From: Homoserinibacter sp. GY 40078
Lineage (GTDB): Bacteria > Actinomycetota > Actinomycetes > Actinomycetales > Microbacteriaceae
Direction of reading: 5' to 3'
DNA length: 64,000 bases
Assembly: GCF_008017545.1 (NCBI RefSeq)
Contig: NZ_VRTZ01000002.1
Location: 186,001 to 250,000, forward strand
Below the pieces are notes generated by a model. It made no database searches, was not told the origin of the DNA, and worked only from the letters and a program-made list of their open reading frames with translations. The position numbers and the translations under genes were made by a program. Positions 49,980 through 58,657 of the stretch are shown here, in pieces (position 1 is the stretch's first letter; the number at the start of each line of letters is the position of its first letter).

Positions 49980-51836
49980 ATGTCACCCCGCGCCGTGAAG
50001 CCCCTGCCGCCTGCTGCGACCGACCCCGCGCGCATCCGGAACTTCTGCATCATCGCGCACATCGATCACGGCAAGTCGACCCTCGCCGACCGCATGCTGC
50101 AGATCACGGGCGTCGTATCGGACCGCGACATGCGCGCCCAGTACCTCGACCGCATGGACATCGAGCGCGAGCGCGGCATCACCATCAAGAGCCAGGCCGT
50201 GCGGATGCCGTGGCAGGTGGGCGGAGACACCTTCGCGCTCAACATGATCGACACCCCCGGGCACGTCGACTTCACCTACGAGGTGAGCCGTTCGCTCGCC
50301 GCGTGCGAGGGCGCGATCCTGCTCGTGGATGCCGCGCAGGGCATCGAGGCGCAGACGCTCGCGAACCTGTACCTCGCGCTCGAGAACGATCTCGAGATCA
50401 TCCCGGTACTCAACAAGATCGACCTGCCCGCGGCCGACCCCGACAAGTACGCACGCGAGCTCGCCCAGCTGATCGGCGGTGACCCCGACGACGTGCTGCG
50501 GGTCTCCGGCAAGACCGGCATGGGCGTCGAGGATCTGCTCGACCGTGTCGTCGACCGCATCCCGGCTCCGGTGGGTGTCAAGGACGCACCCGCCCGAGCC
50601 ATGATCTTCGACTCCGTCTACGACTCCTACCGCGGGGTCGTCACCTATGTGCGCATGGTCGACGGGCAGCTCAACCCGCGCGAGCGCATCCAGATGATGT
50701 CGACGCGCGCGACCCACGAGATCCTCGAGATCGGTGTGAGCTCGCCGGAGCCGTCGCCCTCGAAGGGACTCGGTGTCGGGGAGGTCGGCTACCTGATCAC
50801 GGGCGTGAAGGACGTGCGCCAGTCGAAGGTCGGCGACACCGTCACGAGCGCCGCGAAGCCTGCGACGGATGCGCTCCCCGGCTACACCGACCCCCTTCCG
50901 ATGGTCTTCTCGGGCATCTACCCGATCGACGGCAGCGACTACCCCGACCTGCGCGAGGCGCTCGACAAGCTGAAGCTCTCGGATGCGGCCCTCCAGTACG
51001 AGCCGGAGACCTCGGTCGCGCTCGGCTTTGGCTTCCGGTGCGGGTTCCTCGGACTCCTGCACCTCGAGATCATCACCGAGCGTCTGCGCCGCGAGTTCGA
51101 CCTCGACCTCATCACGACTGCACCGAGCGTGCCCTACGAGGTGACGACGGAAGACAAGAAGACGGTCACGGTGACGAACCCGTCGGAGTACCCGTCGGGA
51201 GCGAAGATCGTCGAGGTGCTCGAGCCGATCGTCTCGGCCTCGATCCTCGCGCCGAAGGACTACGTAGGAGCCATCATGGAGCTCTGCCAGTCGCGGCGCG
51301 GCACTATGAAGTCGATGGATTATCTCGGCGAGGATCGCGTCGAGCTGAAGTACACACTGCCGCTCGGCGAGATCGTGTTCGACTTCTTCGATCAGCTGAA
51401 GTCGAAGACGCAGGGCTACGCCTCGCTCGACTACGAGCCCGCAGGTGAGGCCCCGGGTGATCTCGTGAAGGTCGACATCCTGCTGCAGGGTGAGACGGTC
51501 GACGCGTTCAGTGCGATCGTCCACAAGGACAAGGCCTACGCCTACGGAACGATGATGGCGACGCGCCTGCGCGAGCTGATCCCGCGCCAGCAGTTCGAGG
51601 TGCCCATCCAGGCGGCGATCGGCGCCCGTATCATCGCGCGCGAGAACATCCGCGCGATGCGCAAGGACGTTCTCGCCAAGTGCTACGGCGGCGACATCAC
51701 CCGCAAGCGCAAGCTGCTCGAGAAGCAGAAGGAGGGCAAGAAGCGGATGAAGATGGTCGGTCGCGTCGAGGTCCCTCAGGAGGCGTTCATCGCCGCGCTC
51801 TCGGGCGACGTCGAGGCGAAGAAGGACAAGAAGTAG
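49980..51836 (+). CDS. lepA: Elongation factor 4 (LepA), back-translocating GTPase
   Basis: A 618-residue translational GTPase of full length. G1 [15 protein letters not shown]2/G3 [15 protein letters not shown] and [38 protein letters not shown]4 NKIDLP, then domains II, III and V and the LepA-specific C-terminal domain ending in [44 protein letters not shown] 49980 opens a short N-terminal extension that is usual in actinobacteria; the in-frame start at 49938 is less likely. Confidence 0.97.
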   Translation: MSPRAVKPLPPAATDPARIRNFCIIAHIDHGKSTLADRMLQITGVVSDRDMRAQYLDRMDIERERGITIKSQAVRMPWQVGGDTFALNMIDTPGHVDFTYEVSRSLAACEGAILLVDAAQGIEAQTLANLYLALENDLEIIPVLNKIDLPAADPDKYARELAQLIGGDPDDVLRVSGKTGMGVEDLLDRVVDRIPAPVGVKDAPARAMIFDSVYDSYRGVVTYVRMVDGQLNPRERIQMMSTRATHEILEIGVSSPEPSPSKGLGVGEVGYLITGVKDVRQSKVGDTVTSAAKPATDALPGYTDPLPMVFSGIYPIDGSDYPDLREALDKLKLSDAALQYEPETSVALGFGFRCGFLGLLHLEIITERLRREFDLDLITTAPSVPYEVTTEDKKTVTVTNPSEYPSGAKIVEVLEPIVSASILAPKDYVGAIMELCQSRRGTMKSMDYLGEDRVELKYTLPLGEIVFDFFDQLKSKTQGYASLDYEPAGEAPGDLVKVDILLQGETVDAFSAIVHKDKAYAYGTMMATRLRELIPRQQFEVPIQAAIGARIIARENIRAMRKDVLAKCYGGDITRKRKLLEKQKEGKKRMKMVGRVEVPQEAFIAALSGDVEAKKDKK

Positions 51837-51840
51837 GGTC

Positions 51841-51951
51841 GTGGGTGCTCCGGTCGATGGTCTGCCGCAGGCGGCGGTCGAACTCGACGGTGCCGATCTG
51901 CCCTGGGAATCGCGAGGCCCGGATGCGCCTGCGACGGGATCCCTGCGATGA
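51841..51951 (+). CDS. Short ORF equal to a DUF1990-protein C-terminal tail
   Basis: A 36-residue frame opened by GTG 4 bp after lepA. It consists almost only of the segment APVDGLPQAAVELDGADLPWE, which matches the tail of the DUF1990 protein downstream (GPFDAPPDEPVELDAAELPWE) and of the 90-residue ORF next to it. Its stop overlaps the ATG of that ORF (ATGA), the arrangement of coupled genes, but the ribosome site is weak. It could be an expressed tail peptide or a leftover of a duplicated gene. Confidence 0.45.
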   Translation: MGAPVDGLPQAAVELDGADLPWESRGPDAPATGSLR

Positions 51952-52220
51952 CAGATGACGGGGGTGAAATCTCGGACCTGTATGACCCGGAGAAGAGCTC
52001 GCTCACGCGTCGCATCCGGCGGATCTTCGCAGGCGACGATCCCGCGTCGCGGCGCGCGATGTCGGCGATGAGGTACGCCCACCCCCTGGGCTACGGCGTC
52101 ATCGGGCCGCGGCGGGGTCCCTTCGACGATCCGCCGCCCGAGGCCGCGGCGCTCGACCCCGCCGAATTGCCGTGGGAGCTTCGAGACAATGATGAAGCGG
52201 GGCGTTCTTCGGAAGATTGA
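51948..52220 (+). CDS. Small protein with DUF1990-type C-terminal tail
   Basis: A 90-residue hydrophilic protein. The N-terminal half is charged (DDGGEISDLYDPEKSSLTRRIRRIFAGDD) and may form a helix; the second half, LGYGVIGPRRGPFDDPP and ALDPAELPWELRD, aligns well with the last 45 residues of the first DUF1990 protein (LGYGMQPSRGPFDAPP ... ELDAAELPWELRG). No membrane segment. It looks like a stand-alone paralogue of that tail. Function unknown. Confidence 0.6.
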   Translation: MTDDGGEISDLYDPEKSSLTRRIRRIFAGDDPASRRAMSAMRYAHPLGYGVIGPRRGPFDDPPPEAAALDPAELPWELRDNDEAGRSSED

Positions 52221-52256
52221 TGCCGGCGGGATGGGTTGGCTGCGCGGTGAAGCAGC

Positions 52257-52709
52257 TCAACCCCGACCCTCGCGCCGCAGCAGCGGCCTCGGCCAGATCC
52301 CGAGCACGAGCATCACGAGCACGCACTGGGCGAGGCCCGTGCCGAAGTAGATGAACTGCAGGGCCGAGAGCCCGCGGATCACGCCCGTCTCGACGAAGAT
52401 CCAGATCATCATGCCGAAGCCCGCGGTGGCGAAGAGTCCCCACGCGACATCCAGCCGTGCACGGATGGCCAGGATCGGCAGCAGCTGGGTGCCGCCCACG
52501 ACGACCCCGAGGATCACGCCCGGCCAGAGGTAGTCCGGGAAGATCGAGCCTTCCAAGAGCGATCGCGACAACCCGAGCGATTCGAGCGACCCGGTGGCGA
52601 CGGCGATCGACCCGCCCGCGGCCGACACGAGGTTGAACCAGGTGATCGCGAGCAGCGTCACCCGCATCCACCGCGGCGCGTGGAACCCGGTCGTCGAACC
52701 TGAGGTCAT
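52257..52709 (-). CDS. Four-helix membrane protein, unknown function
   Basis: A 150-residue protein with four hydrophobic segments (VTLLAITWFNLVSAAGGSIAVA, YLWPGVILGVVVGGTQLLPILAI, VAWGLFATAGFGMMIWIFVETGVI, LQFIYFGTGLAQCVLVMLVLGIW) and a short basic C-terminus. I do not recognise the family. It lies against the direction of the DUF1990 genes and separates the short tail ORFs from them. TACGCC with a 6-nt spacer precedes the ATG on its strand, a weak promoter candidate. Confidence 0.7.
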   Translation of the reverse strand: MTSGSTTGFHAPRWMRVTLLAITWFNLVSAAGGSIAVATGSLESLGLSRSLLEGSIFPDYLWPGVILGVVVGGTQLLPILAIRARLDVAWGLFATAGFGMMIWIFVETGVIRGLSALQFIYFGTGLAQCVLVMLVLGIWPRPLLRREGRG

Positions 52710-52781
52710 GGTTCAGGCGTACCCGCCGTGGTGCGGCGCCGCATGTGCCAGAGGTCCCGTGGGCCCTGTCATGATCGACGC

Positions 52782-53531
52782 ATGACCGACGTCGTGTCCG
52801 AGGGGCTCAACTATGGACCCATCGGTATCGCGCGACCGGGGTCTGAGGCGCCGGAAGGCATGCGGGTGCGTACCCAGCGTGTCCCGCTCGGCTCGAGCGA
52901 CGAGATCTGGCGTCGTGCCGTCGATGCGGTCTCCGGCTGGGCGATCAAGAAGGCGGTGCGGTTCCGCGTCGACCCCGACGACGCCCGGGTGGCGCTCGGG
53001 CGTGACTACGACACCCGGTTCGGCATCGGGTGGTTGCGCCTCCTCGAACCGGTGCGGATCGTCTGGATCGCCGAGGAGCCGGACCTGCGAGGCTTCGGGT
53101 ACGGCACGCGCACCGGCCACCCGATCACGGGCGAGGAGTGCTTTCTCGCGGAGCGGGACGCCGAGGGCATGGTCTGGCTCGTCGTGCGCACCGTCTCGCG
53201 GATCTCGGGCGGCCGCTGGTTGCTCCTCTGGCCCGGCATCCGGATCATGCAGCCGTACTTCCAGCGCTGGTACGCACGTGCGGCGGTGGGGCTTGCGACC
53301 GCGGGCGAGAATCCCCTCCAGGGGATGCGCGGCATGCGGCGACGGATGGTGGGCGAGGGGACCTCGCAGGTCGACGGGATCGCCCGTCTCGGCTACGGGA
53401 TGCAGCCGTCGCGGGGCCCCTTCGACGCTCCACCCGACGAGCCCGTCGAGCTCGATGCGGCCGAGCTTCCGTGGGAGCTGCGGGGCGACGGAGACGCCCG
53501 CGAACCGGGGTCCGACGCCCGACTCTCGTGA
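52782..53531 (+). CDS. DUF1990 family protein with LPWE tail
   Basis: A 249-residue protein of the DUF1990 family, cytoplasmic with no signal. DUF1990 core (about 1-190): LNYGPIGIARPG, WAIKKAVRFRV, LRLLEPVRIVWIAEEPDLRGFGYGTRTGHPITGEECFLAER and GRWLLLWPGIRIMQPYFQRWYARA, the last parts being the most conserved in this family. A tail of about 55 residues follows with RGPFDAPP and ELDAAELPWELRG. The function of DUF1990 is unknown; a lipocalin-like or START-like binding fold has been suggested for related families. Second gene of the DUF1990 type follows 18 bp later. Confidence 0.85.
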   Translation: MTDVVSEGLNYGPIGIARPGSEAPEGMRVRTQRVPLGSSDEIWRRAVDAVSGWAIKKAVRFRVDPDDARVALGRDYDTRFGIGWLRLLEPVRIVWIAEEPDLRGFGYGTRTGHPITGEECFLAERDAEGMVWLVVRTVSRISGGRWLLLWPGIRIMQPYFQRWYARAAVGLATAGENPLQGMRGMRRRMVGEGTSQVDGIARLGYGMQPSRGPFDAPPDEPVELDAAELPWELRGDGDAREPGSDARLS

Positions 53532-53537
53532 TTCTGG

Positions 53538-53549
53538 GAGAATAGGACG
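53538..53549 (+). promoter_or_regulatory. -10-like element before the second DUF1990 gene
   Basis: GAGAAT at 53538-53543, 6 nt AGGACG, then GTG 53550. The spacer could also act as a weak ribosome site, so two readings exist. Confidence 0.35.
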
Positions 53550-54215
53550 GTGACCCCCGTCTCTCCCGACGAGTTGTGGCGCGCGCCCGTGGACTACGGC
53601 GCAGTCGGCGCGACGCAGGCCGATGACCTGCTCGCGTACCCGCCGCGTGGGTTTCGCGCGCTCGAAAAGCGCATCCGCGTCGGCCACGGGCCCGAGCGGT
53701 GGGAGTACGCGTGGATGCGGGTTCTCAGCTGGGGCATCCAGCGCGGCGCGGGCCTGGAGGTCGTTCCCGTGTCTGCTCCCGCGGAGGCCACGGCTGAGAC
53801 CTACGTGCCCGTTTCGTTCGATGAGGCCGGGAATCCCGTCCAGCCCGCCGCGATCGGGAGTGACGGCGAAGTGCTCTACACCCCAGAGGGTGATGCGCTG
53901 GTCCGCCCTGGCGACACGGGGTTCCTGAAACCGTGGTTCTGGCCGAGGCCGATGCCGGTGCGGGTCGTGTATGTGGTCGACGAGCCCGCGCGCCGCGGTG
54001 CCGCCTTCGGCACCCTTCCCGGACATCCGCTCTCGGGCGAGGAGCTGTTCCTCGTCGAGCGGGGGGAGGACGACTCGGTGTGGTTCACCGTGCGGATCTT
54101 CTCCCGCCCTGCGAACGGATACTGGCTGGCTGTTCTGCCCGCTCTGCGTCTCGTGCAGGCGTTCCTCGTGCGCCGGTACCTGCACGAACTCACCGGACCA
54201 TTGCCCGGCGCCTGA
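53550..54215 (+). CDS. DUF1990 family protein (second copy, no tail)
   Basis: A 221-residue paralogue. Motifs in the same order as its neighbour: VDYGAVGATQ, LEKRIRVGHGPERWEYAWMRVLSWGIQRGAGLEV, PVRVVYVVDEPARRGAAFGTLPGHPLSGEELFLVER and NGYWLAVLPALRLVQAFLVRRYLHEL. It has an additional loop of about 45 residues in the middle and lacks the LPWE tail. GTG start. The tandem pair probably arose by old duplication, as identity is low. Confidence 0.85.
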   Translation: MTPVSPDELWRAPVDYGAVGATQADDLLAYPPRGFRALEKRIRVGHGPERWEYAWMRVLSWGIQRGAGLEVVPVSAPAEATAETYVPVSFDEAGNPVQPAAIGSDGEVLYTPEGDALVRPGDTGFLKPWFWPRPMPVRVVYVVDEPARRGAAFGTLPGHPLSGEELFLVERGEDDSVWFTVRIFSRPANGYWLAVLPALRLVQAFLVRRYLHELTGPLPGA

Positions 54216-54216
54216 C

Positions 54217-55044
54217 TCAGAGAGAGCGCTGGTAGGCGCGGATCGATCGCACCGTCCATGCGAAGGCGAGTGCGGCGAGCAGTACCAGCCCCGCGCCCTC
54301 GAGCAGCAGGCGTCCCGCATCCGCCGAGTCGTCGAACAGCGTGCCGTCGAGTCCGGCGCGGCCGAGCTCGACGGCCCACGTCATGGGGTTCCACCGCGCG
54401 ACCGCCTGCACCCACTCGGGCAGCAGGGTCGCGGGCATCATCGTGGTCGAGAGGAACGTCGCCGGAAGCACGATCAGCTGCGACAGCCCGATGAGCGCCA
54501 CCTGATTGCGGGTGATCAGCGCGACCGCGCTCGATGCGCAGCAGAACACGGTCGCGAGCAGGGAGGCGGCGACGAGCGCGAGCAGGATGCCGCCCACGCC
54601 GCCGGGGTAGCTCGCGCCGGCCAGCGCGCCGATTCCGAGCACCACCGCCGACTGCAGCACGTTGATCACGAGCTGCTGCAGCAGCTGGCCCGTGACGATC
54701 GCGCTGCGTGACAGCGGAGCGCTCAGCAGCTGGTCCATGACGCCCGAACCGATGTCGTCGATGTAGCCGGTGCCGGCCCACGCGCCCGAGTAGAGCACGG
54801 TCATCATCAGGATGCCGGGCACCAGGTAGCCGATGTAGCCGCCGTCGCCGAACACCGGCAGTGCGCCGAGGGCGCTGTAGACCTGGCCGAACAGCACGAT
54901 CCAGATCACCGGCTGCAGCAACGACATCGCGGGACCCCACACCTGTCGCCAGGTGCCGATGATCCAGCGGCGGAACACCTGCCCCGTCTGAGATGCCCAG
55001 GAGGCGCGGACGAGGCGGGGGGATGCGGGGGCGAGTGCGGTCAT
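54217..55044 (-). CDS. ABC-2-type permease (drug/antibiotic exporter type)
   Basis: A 275-residue permease with six membrane segments, of the DrrB/NodJ group: WRQVWGPAMSLLQPVIWIVLFGQVYSAL, GYLVPGILMMTVLYSGAWAGTGYIDDIGSGVMDQLLSAPLSRSAIVTG (the ABC-2 signature region), VALIGLSQLIVLPATFLSTTMMPATLLPEWVQAVARWNPMTWAVELGR. The start overlaps the ATPase stop by ATGA. With the ATPase it forms a DrrAB-like exporter; the substrate is unknown. Confidence 0.92.
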   Translation of the reverse strand: MTALAPASPRLVRASWASQTGQVFRRWIIGTWRQVWGPAMSLLQPVIWIVLFGQVYSALGALPVFGDGGYIGYLVPGILMMTVLYSGAWAGTGYIDDIGSGVMDQLLSAPLSRSAIVTGQLLQQLVINVLQSAVVLGIGALAGASYPGGVGGILLALVAASLLATVFCCASSAVALITRNQVALIGLSQLIVLPATFLSTTMMPATLLPEWVQAVARWNPMTWAVELGRAGLDGTLFDDSADAGRLLLEGAGLVLLAALAFAWTVRSIRAYQRSL

Positions 55045-56048
55045 GCTGCGGCTCCTTCGCTCGGGCGGACCTCGCCGAAGCTGTGGCCCACGTGATGCAG
55101 GTAGACGTCGTCGAGCGTCGGGCCCGAGACGGATGCGGCACCGAACGCGATGCCCGCCGCGTCGAGCGCCTGGAGTAGCGGACCGAGAGCCGCCGAGCCG
55201 TCGGCGGCGCGGGCGATCAGCGAGCCGGTGGGCCCGGACACCTCGACGACGACGTCGCGCAGCAGCGGCAGGGACGCGGCGGCGCGACGCACGCGGTCGG
55301 CATCCGGTTCGAAGAGCTCCACCCGCACACCGTCGCCGGCAAGGTCGGCCTTGAGCGCCTGCGGGGTGCCTTCGACGACCATCGCGCCGTGGTCGACGAT
55401 CATGACGCGATCGGCGAGTCGGTCGGCCTCCTCGAGATAGTGGGTGGTGAGCACGACTGTGAGCGACTCCTGCCCGGCGAGGCGCCGGATCTCGCCCCAC
55501 ATCGCGGCGCGCGATTCGGGGTCGAGGCCGGTGGTGGGTTCGTCGAGGAACAGCACCCTCGGCGCGTGCACGAGGGCCGCCGCGACGTCGAGGCGCCGCC
55601 GGGTGCCGCCGGACAGCTTTCCCGCGAGGCGTTCGCGGTGCTCTGTCAGCGCGAACTCCTCGATCAGCCGCAGGGCTCGGCTTATGGCATCCGCTCGCCC
55701 GACGCCGCGCAGCCGCGCCGCCAGCGCGAGGTTCTCGCGGACGGTGAGCAGGGGGTCGGTGCTAGTGCCCTGCGACACGTAGCCGATGCGGGTGCGCACC
55801 GCCGCGGCCTCGCGCACGACGTCGGCACCCGCCACGCGCGCGGCGCCCGAGGTGGGCAGCGCGAGGGTCGTCAGGATCTTGGTGGTGGTCGACTTTCCGG
55901 CACCGTTCGGGCCGAGCAGTCCGAACACCGATCCGGTGGCGACCGCGAAGCTGAGTCCGCGGAGGGCCTCGACGGGCGGGGTGCGGTGGCCGGTGCGGTA
56001 GCGCTTGACGAGCGCCTCGGCCTCGATGGCATGGGGAGAAATGGGCAT
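55041..56048 (-). CDS. ABC transporter ATPase, DrrA type
   Basis: A 335-residue ATPase: Walker A GPNGAGKSTTTKIL, Q-loop GYVSQGTSTDPLLTVRENL, signature LSGGTRRRLDVAAALVHAP, Walker B VLFLDEPTTGLDP, switch His TTHYLEEAD. The C-terminal region of about 100 residues with GPTLDDVYLHHVG is typical of DrrA-like drug-resistance ATPases. Its operon continues with the permease. A regulatory PadR gene lies two genes upstream on the same strand. Confidence 0.93.
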   Translation of the reverse strand: MPISPHAIEAEALVKRYRTGHRTPPVEALRGLSFAVATGSVFGLLGPNGAGKSTTTKILTTLALPTSGAARVAGADVVREAAAVRTRIGYVSQGTSTDPLLTVRENLALAARLRGVGRADAISRALRLIEEFALTEHRERLAGKLSGGTRRRLDVAAALVHAPRVLFLDEPTTGLDPESRAAMWGEIRRLAGQESLTVVLTTHYLEEADRLADRVMIVDHGAMVVEGTPQALKADLAGDGVRVELFEPDADRVRRAAASLPLLRDVVVEVSGPTGSLIARAADGSAALGPLLQALDAAGIAFGAASVSGPTLDDVYLHHVGHSFGEVRPSEGAAA

Positions 56049-56103
56049 GGTGAACCGTCCTGAGGTGTGCGGTGGGGAAGGAGACGAGGAACGAGCGGAT
56101 GCG

Positions 56104-56958
56104 TCAGCGTGTGGGCGGAAACAGCATCCGGGCGAGCACGATCATCATCACGAGGAAGCCGGCGACGAGGGCGAGCCACGACCACGCCCAGCCGAGGGCG
56201 ATGGTCAGCACGATGAACGCGACCACCGCGACCACCATGATGACGAGCGTGTAGATGCCGAAGCGCGCGGCCGCGGCGGGATCCTGGGTGAAGCGGTCGC
56301 CCTGCTCGGCGTAGTGCTCGCTCTGCTGCAGCGCCCACGCCTTATGCCGGTTGGTCTGGCTTGCGCCGAGTCCGGCGAAGAGTGCCACGCCGCCGAGGAA
56401 CAGTGCCCCCACCAGGATGAGCCAGGGGAACTCGAGACCGCGCAACACCAGCCACCCGGTGCCGAGTGCGGCGAGCACCGCCGCCGTCGCGACGCCGTAG
56501 CCGGAGGCGCGTCGGGGCGACATAGGGTAGTTCGTGGAAGTCTCCTGTCGCAGCGCGTCGCCGACCACGACACCGAGAGACAGCGCGACGGCCGTGACCG
56601 CGAGCGCCGCCGCGAGCGTCGGCAGCGCGAGCAGGCCGACGCCGTCCGTCACGAGCACCGCGAGCGCCGCCGCCGCGACGACGCTCAGCACCACGGTGCG
56701 CACGACGAAGGCCGGCCGAGGCCGCACCCGGTGCGCGTTCCACGGCGAAGCCGCCGGCAGTTCGGCGACCAGCGCGCGCACATCACCGAGTTCCTCGATC
56801 GCCCGACGTGCCGCGGCGTCCGAGTCGGTGCCACTCGACTCCAGCTCGGCGACGCGCGCCTCGAGGTTGGCTCGGATCTCGTCCTTCAGGTCGAGAACGT
56901 CGGGGGTCGGGTCGACGCCGGTGAACGCCTCGTCGAGCAGGCGGTGGATCGTGGTCAT
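56104..56958 (-). CDS. Membrane protein with permease-prefix-like N-terminus
   Basis: A 284-residue protein. The N-terminal 70 residues (TTIHRLLDEAFTGVDPTPDVLDLKDEIRANLEARVAELESSGTDSDAAARRAIEELGDVRALVAEL) form the helical module known as permease prefix domain, common next to PadR genes. It is followed by seven or so hydrophobic segments in pairs. ATG 56958 is directly downstream of padR (2 bp), so both are one unit. It may act as partner of the exporter or anti-regulator; not known. Confidence 0.8.
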   Translation of the reverse strand: MTTIHRLLDEAFTGVDPTPDVLDLKDEIRANLEARVAELESSGTDSDAAARRAIEELGDVRALVAELPAASPWNAHRVRPRPAFVVRTVVLSVVAAAALAVLVTDGVGLLALPTLAAALAVTAVALSLGVVVGDALRQETSTNYPMSPRRASGYGVATAAVLAALGTGWLVLRGLEFPWLILVGALFLGGVALFAGLGASQTNRHKAWALQQSEHYAEQGDRFTQDPAAAARFGIYTLVIMVVAVVAFIVLTIALGWAWSWLALVAGFLVMMIVLARMLFPPTR

Positions 56959-56960
56959 GG

Positions 56961-57308
56961 TCAGTGCCTTTCGATGAGGAGCGAGTCGATGGTGTCGCGG
57001 GTGGCGATCCACGCGGCGACGTTGCGCTGGTAGACGGCGCGGCCGGCATCCGTGATGCGGTAGTACTTGCGGCGGCCGCCCTGGGTCTCGTCGCCCCAGA
57101 ACGACTCGACGAGGCCGTCCTTCTCGAGTCGGCGGTAGGCGGCGTAGAGCGTCGCCTCCTTGATCTCGTGGGCGCCTCCGGTCGCGTCGCGGATCGTCTT
57201 GTAGATCTCGAAGCCGTAGCTCTCGCCGCGCCGCAGCACGCCGAGCACGATCGTGTCGGTGTGTCCGCGCAGCAGATCGGCCGCGAACGCATCGGAGTCT
57301 TGAACCAT
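56961..57308 (-). CDS. PadR-family transcriptional regulator
   Basis: A 115-residue winged-helix repressor of the PadR family: DTIVLGVLRRGESYGFEIYKTIRDATGG, IKEATLYAAYRRLEKDGLVESFWGDETQGGRRKYYRITDAGR, followed by a single C-terminal helix (PadR-s2 type). It is the first gene of a cluster with the membrane protein, DrrA-like ATPase and permease, and probably represses it, releasing DNA when a toxic compound binds. Its own -10 lies inside an operator-like sequence. Confidence 0.93.
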   Translation of the reverse strand: MVQDSDAFAADLLRGHTDTIVLGVLRRGESYGFEIYKTIRDATGGAHEIKEATLYAAYRRLEKDGLVESFWGDETQGGRRKYYRITDAGRAVYQRNVAAWIATRDTIDSLLIERH

Positions 57309-57342
57309 GTCGAGTACTGTATCTGATCAAGTACTCCATCTG
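57309..57342 (-). promoter_or_regulatory. padR promoter and candidate PadR operator
   Basis: Plus-strand view: AGTACTGTATCTG (57313-57325) is repeated as AGTACTCCATCTG (57330-57342), a 13-bp direct repeat with 17-bp period and 2 mismatches. Between them lies a dyad of the form GTAnnTGATCAnnTAC (57319-57334). On the minus strand TACAGT (complement of 57316-57321) is followed by 7 nt and the padR ATG, so a protein bound here would cover the -10. Confidence 0.55.
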
Positions 57343-57412
57343 CAACAAATGCCGGTTTCGCGTGAATGCTGTTGGGCAGCGGGTATGAACGCGCGCAATG
57401 GAGACCGCGGGG

Positions 57413-57424
57413 GAGAATGGGCGG
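57413..57424 (+). promoter_or_regulatory. -10 element before hemW
   Basis: GAGAAT at 57413-57418, 6 nt GGGCGG, then ATG 57425. Confidence 0.4.
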
Positions 57425-58648
57425 ATGCCGAGCGCACTCCCCATCGCCGATCCCGCGCCCGCGGACGGGGCGCTTCCGGCATCCGCCGCCGAGGGATCCG
57501 CCACGCGCGACCTAGGGGTGTACCTGCACGTGCCGTTCTGCCGCGTTCGGTGTGGGTACTGCGACTTCAACACCTACACGGCCTCCGAGATCCGCGGAGT
57601 TCGGCAGAGCGACTACGCCGACGAAGCGATCGCCGAGATCGACCTCGCCGCTCGTGTGCTGCGCGACTCCGGTGCCGCTGCGCGCCTTGTCTCCACGGTG
57701 TTCGTGGGGGGAGGCACGCCCACGCTGCTGCCCACCTCCGATCTGGCGCGGATGCTCAGCGCGGTCCGCGACACCTGGGGTCTCGCGCCCGGCGCAGAGG
57801 TCACGACGGAGGCCAACCCGGACTCGGTGACCGAGGCGGGGCTCGCGGAACTCGCGGAGGCAGGATTCACGCGAGTGAGCTTTGGGATGCAGTCGGCGGT
57901 GCCGCACGTGTTGCGGACCCTGGAGCGCACCCACGATCCGGCCCGCATCCCGGATGTCGTGCGGTGGGCCCGGTCGGCTGGGCTCCAGGTCAGTCTCGAC
58001 CTCATCTACGGCACCCCCGGGGAGAGTCTCGACGACTGGCATCGCTCCCTCGAGCTCGCCCTCGCACAGGAACCCGACCACCTGTCGGCTTATGCCCTGA
58101 TCGTCGAGCCGGGAACGAAGCTCGCGCGGCAGATCGCTCGTGGTGAGGTCGCCGAGCCCGACGACGAGGTGCAGGCGGATCAATACGAGCTGGCCGACGA
58201 GCTGCTCTCCGCCGCGGGGTTCGACTGGTACGAGGTCAGCAACTGGGCGCGGGACGACAGCCGCCGATCGCGCCACAACCTGGCCTACTGGACCGGCCAG
58301 GACTGGTGGGGCGTCGGCCCCGGGGCGCACAGCCACGTCGGCGGTGTCCGCTGGTGGAACGTGAAGCACCCGGCCGCGTACGCGGCGAGGCTCGCCGAGG
58401 GGGTGTCGCCGGCTGCAGGGCGCGAGACGCTCGACGCCGAGACCCGCCGGGTCGAAGACGTGCTGCTGCGCATCCGGATCATCGACGGTCTTCCGGTTGA
58501 CGCGCTCGACACGTTCGGTCGTGAGGCGGTCGCGGGGCTCATTGCCGACGGCCTCATCGAGGGCAGGAACGCGATAGCCGGCCGCCTCGTGCTCACACGA
58601 CGCGGCCGGCTATTGGCGGATGCGGTGGTCAGACGGCTTTTGCCGTGA
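57425..58648 (+). CDS. hemW: HemW-type radical SAM protein (heme chaperone)
   Basis: A 407-residue radical SAM protein. The cluster motif is CRVRCGYCDF, the CX3CX2C form, preceded by LGVYLHVPF, which marks HemW/HemN. VFVGGGTPTLLP, TTEANPDSVTEAGLAELAEAGFTRVSFGMQS and DLIYGTPGESLDDW are the SAM-binding parts. Only HemN oxidases carry the additional N-terminal motif for coproporphyrinogen oxidation, which is missing here, so a heme chaperone role fits better. ATG 57425 is chosen; a start at 57398 is in frame but lies before the -10 element. Confidence 0.92.
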   Translation: MPSALPIADPAPADGALPASAAEGSATRDLGVYLHVPFCRVRCGYCDFNTYTASEIRGVRQSDYADEAIAEIDLAARVLRDSGAAARLVSTVFVGGGTPTLLPTSDLARMLSAVRDTWGLAPGAEVTTEANPDSVTEAGLAELAEAGFTRVSFGMQSAVPHVLRTLERTHDPARIPDVVRWARSAGLQVSLDLIYGTPGESLDDWHRSLELALAQEPDHLSAYALIVEPGTKLARQIARGEVAEPDDEVQADQYELADELLSAAGFDWYEVSNWARDDSRRSRHNLAYWTGQDWWGVGPGAHSHVGGVRWWNVKHPAAYAARLAEGVSPAAGRETLDAETRRVEDVLLRIRIIDGLPVDALDTFGREAVAGLIADGLIEGRNAIAGRLVLTRRGRLLADAVVRRLLP

Positions 58649-58657
58649 CCATCGATC

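Noticed and set aside
49983-52082. 699-residue antisense frame opposite lepA
   Set aside because: lepA is fully conserved on the plus strand; the antisense frame is a composition artefact.
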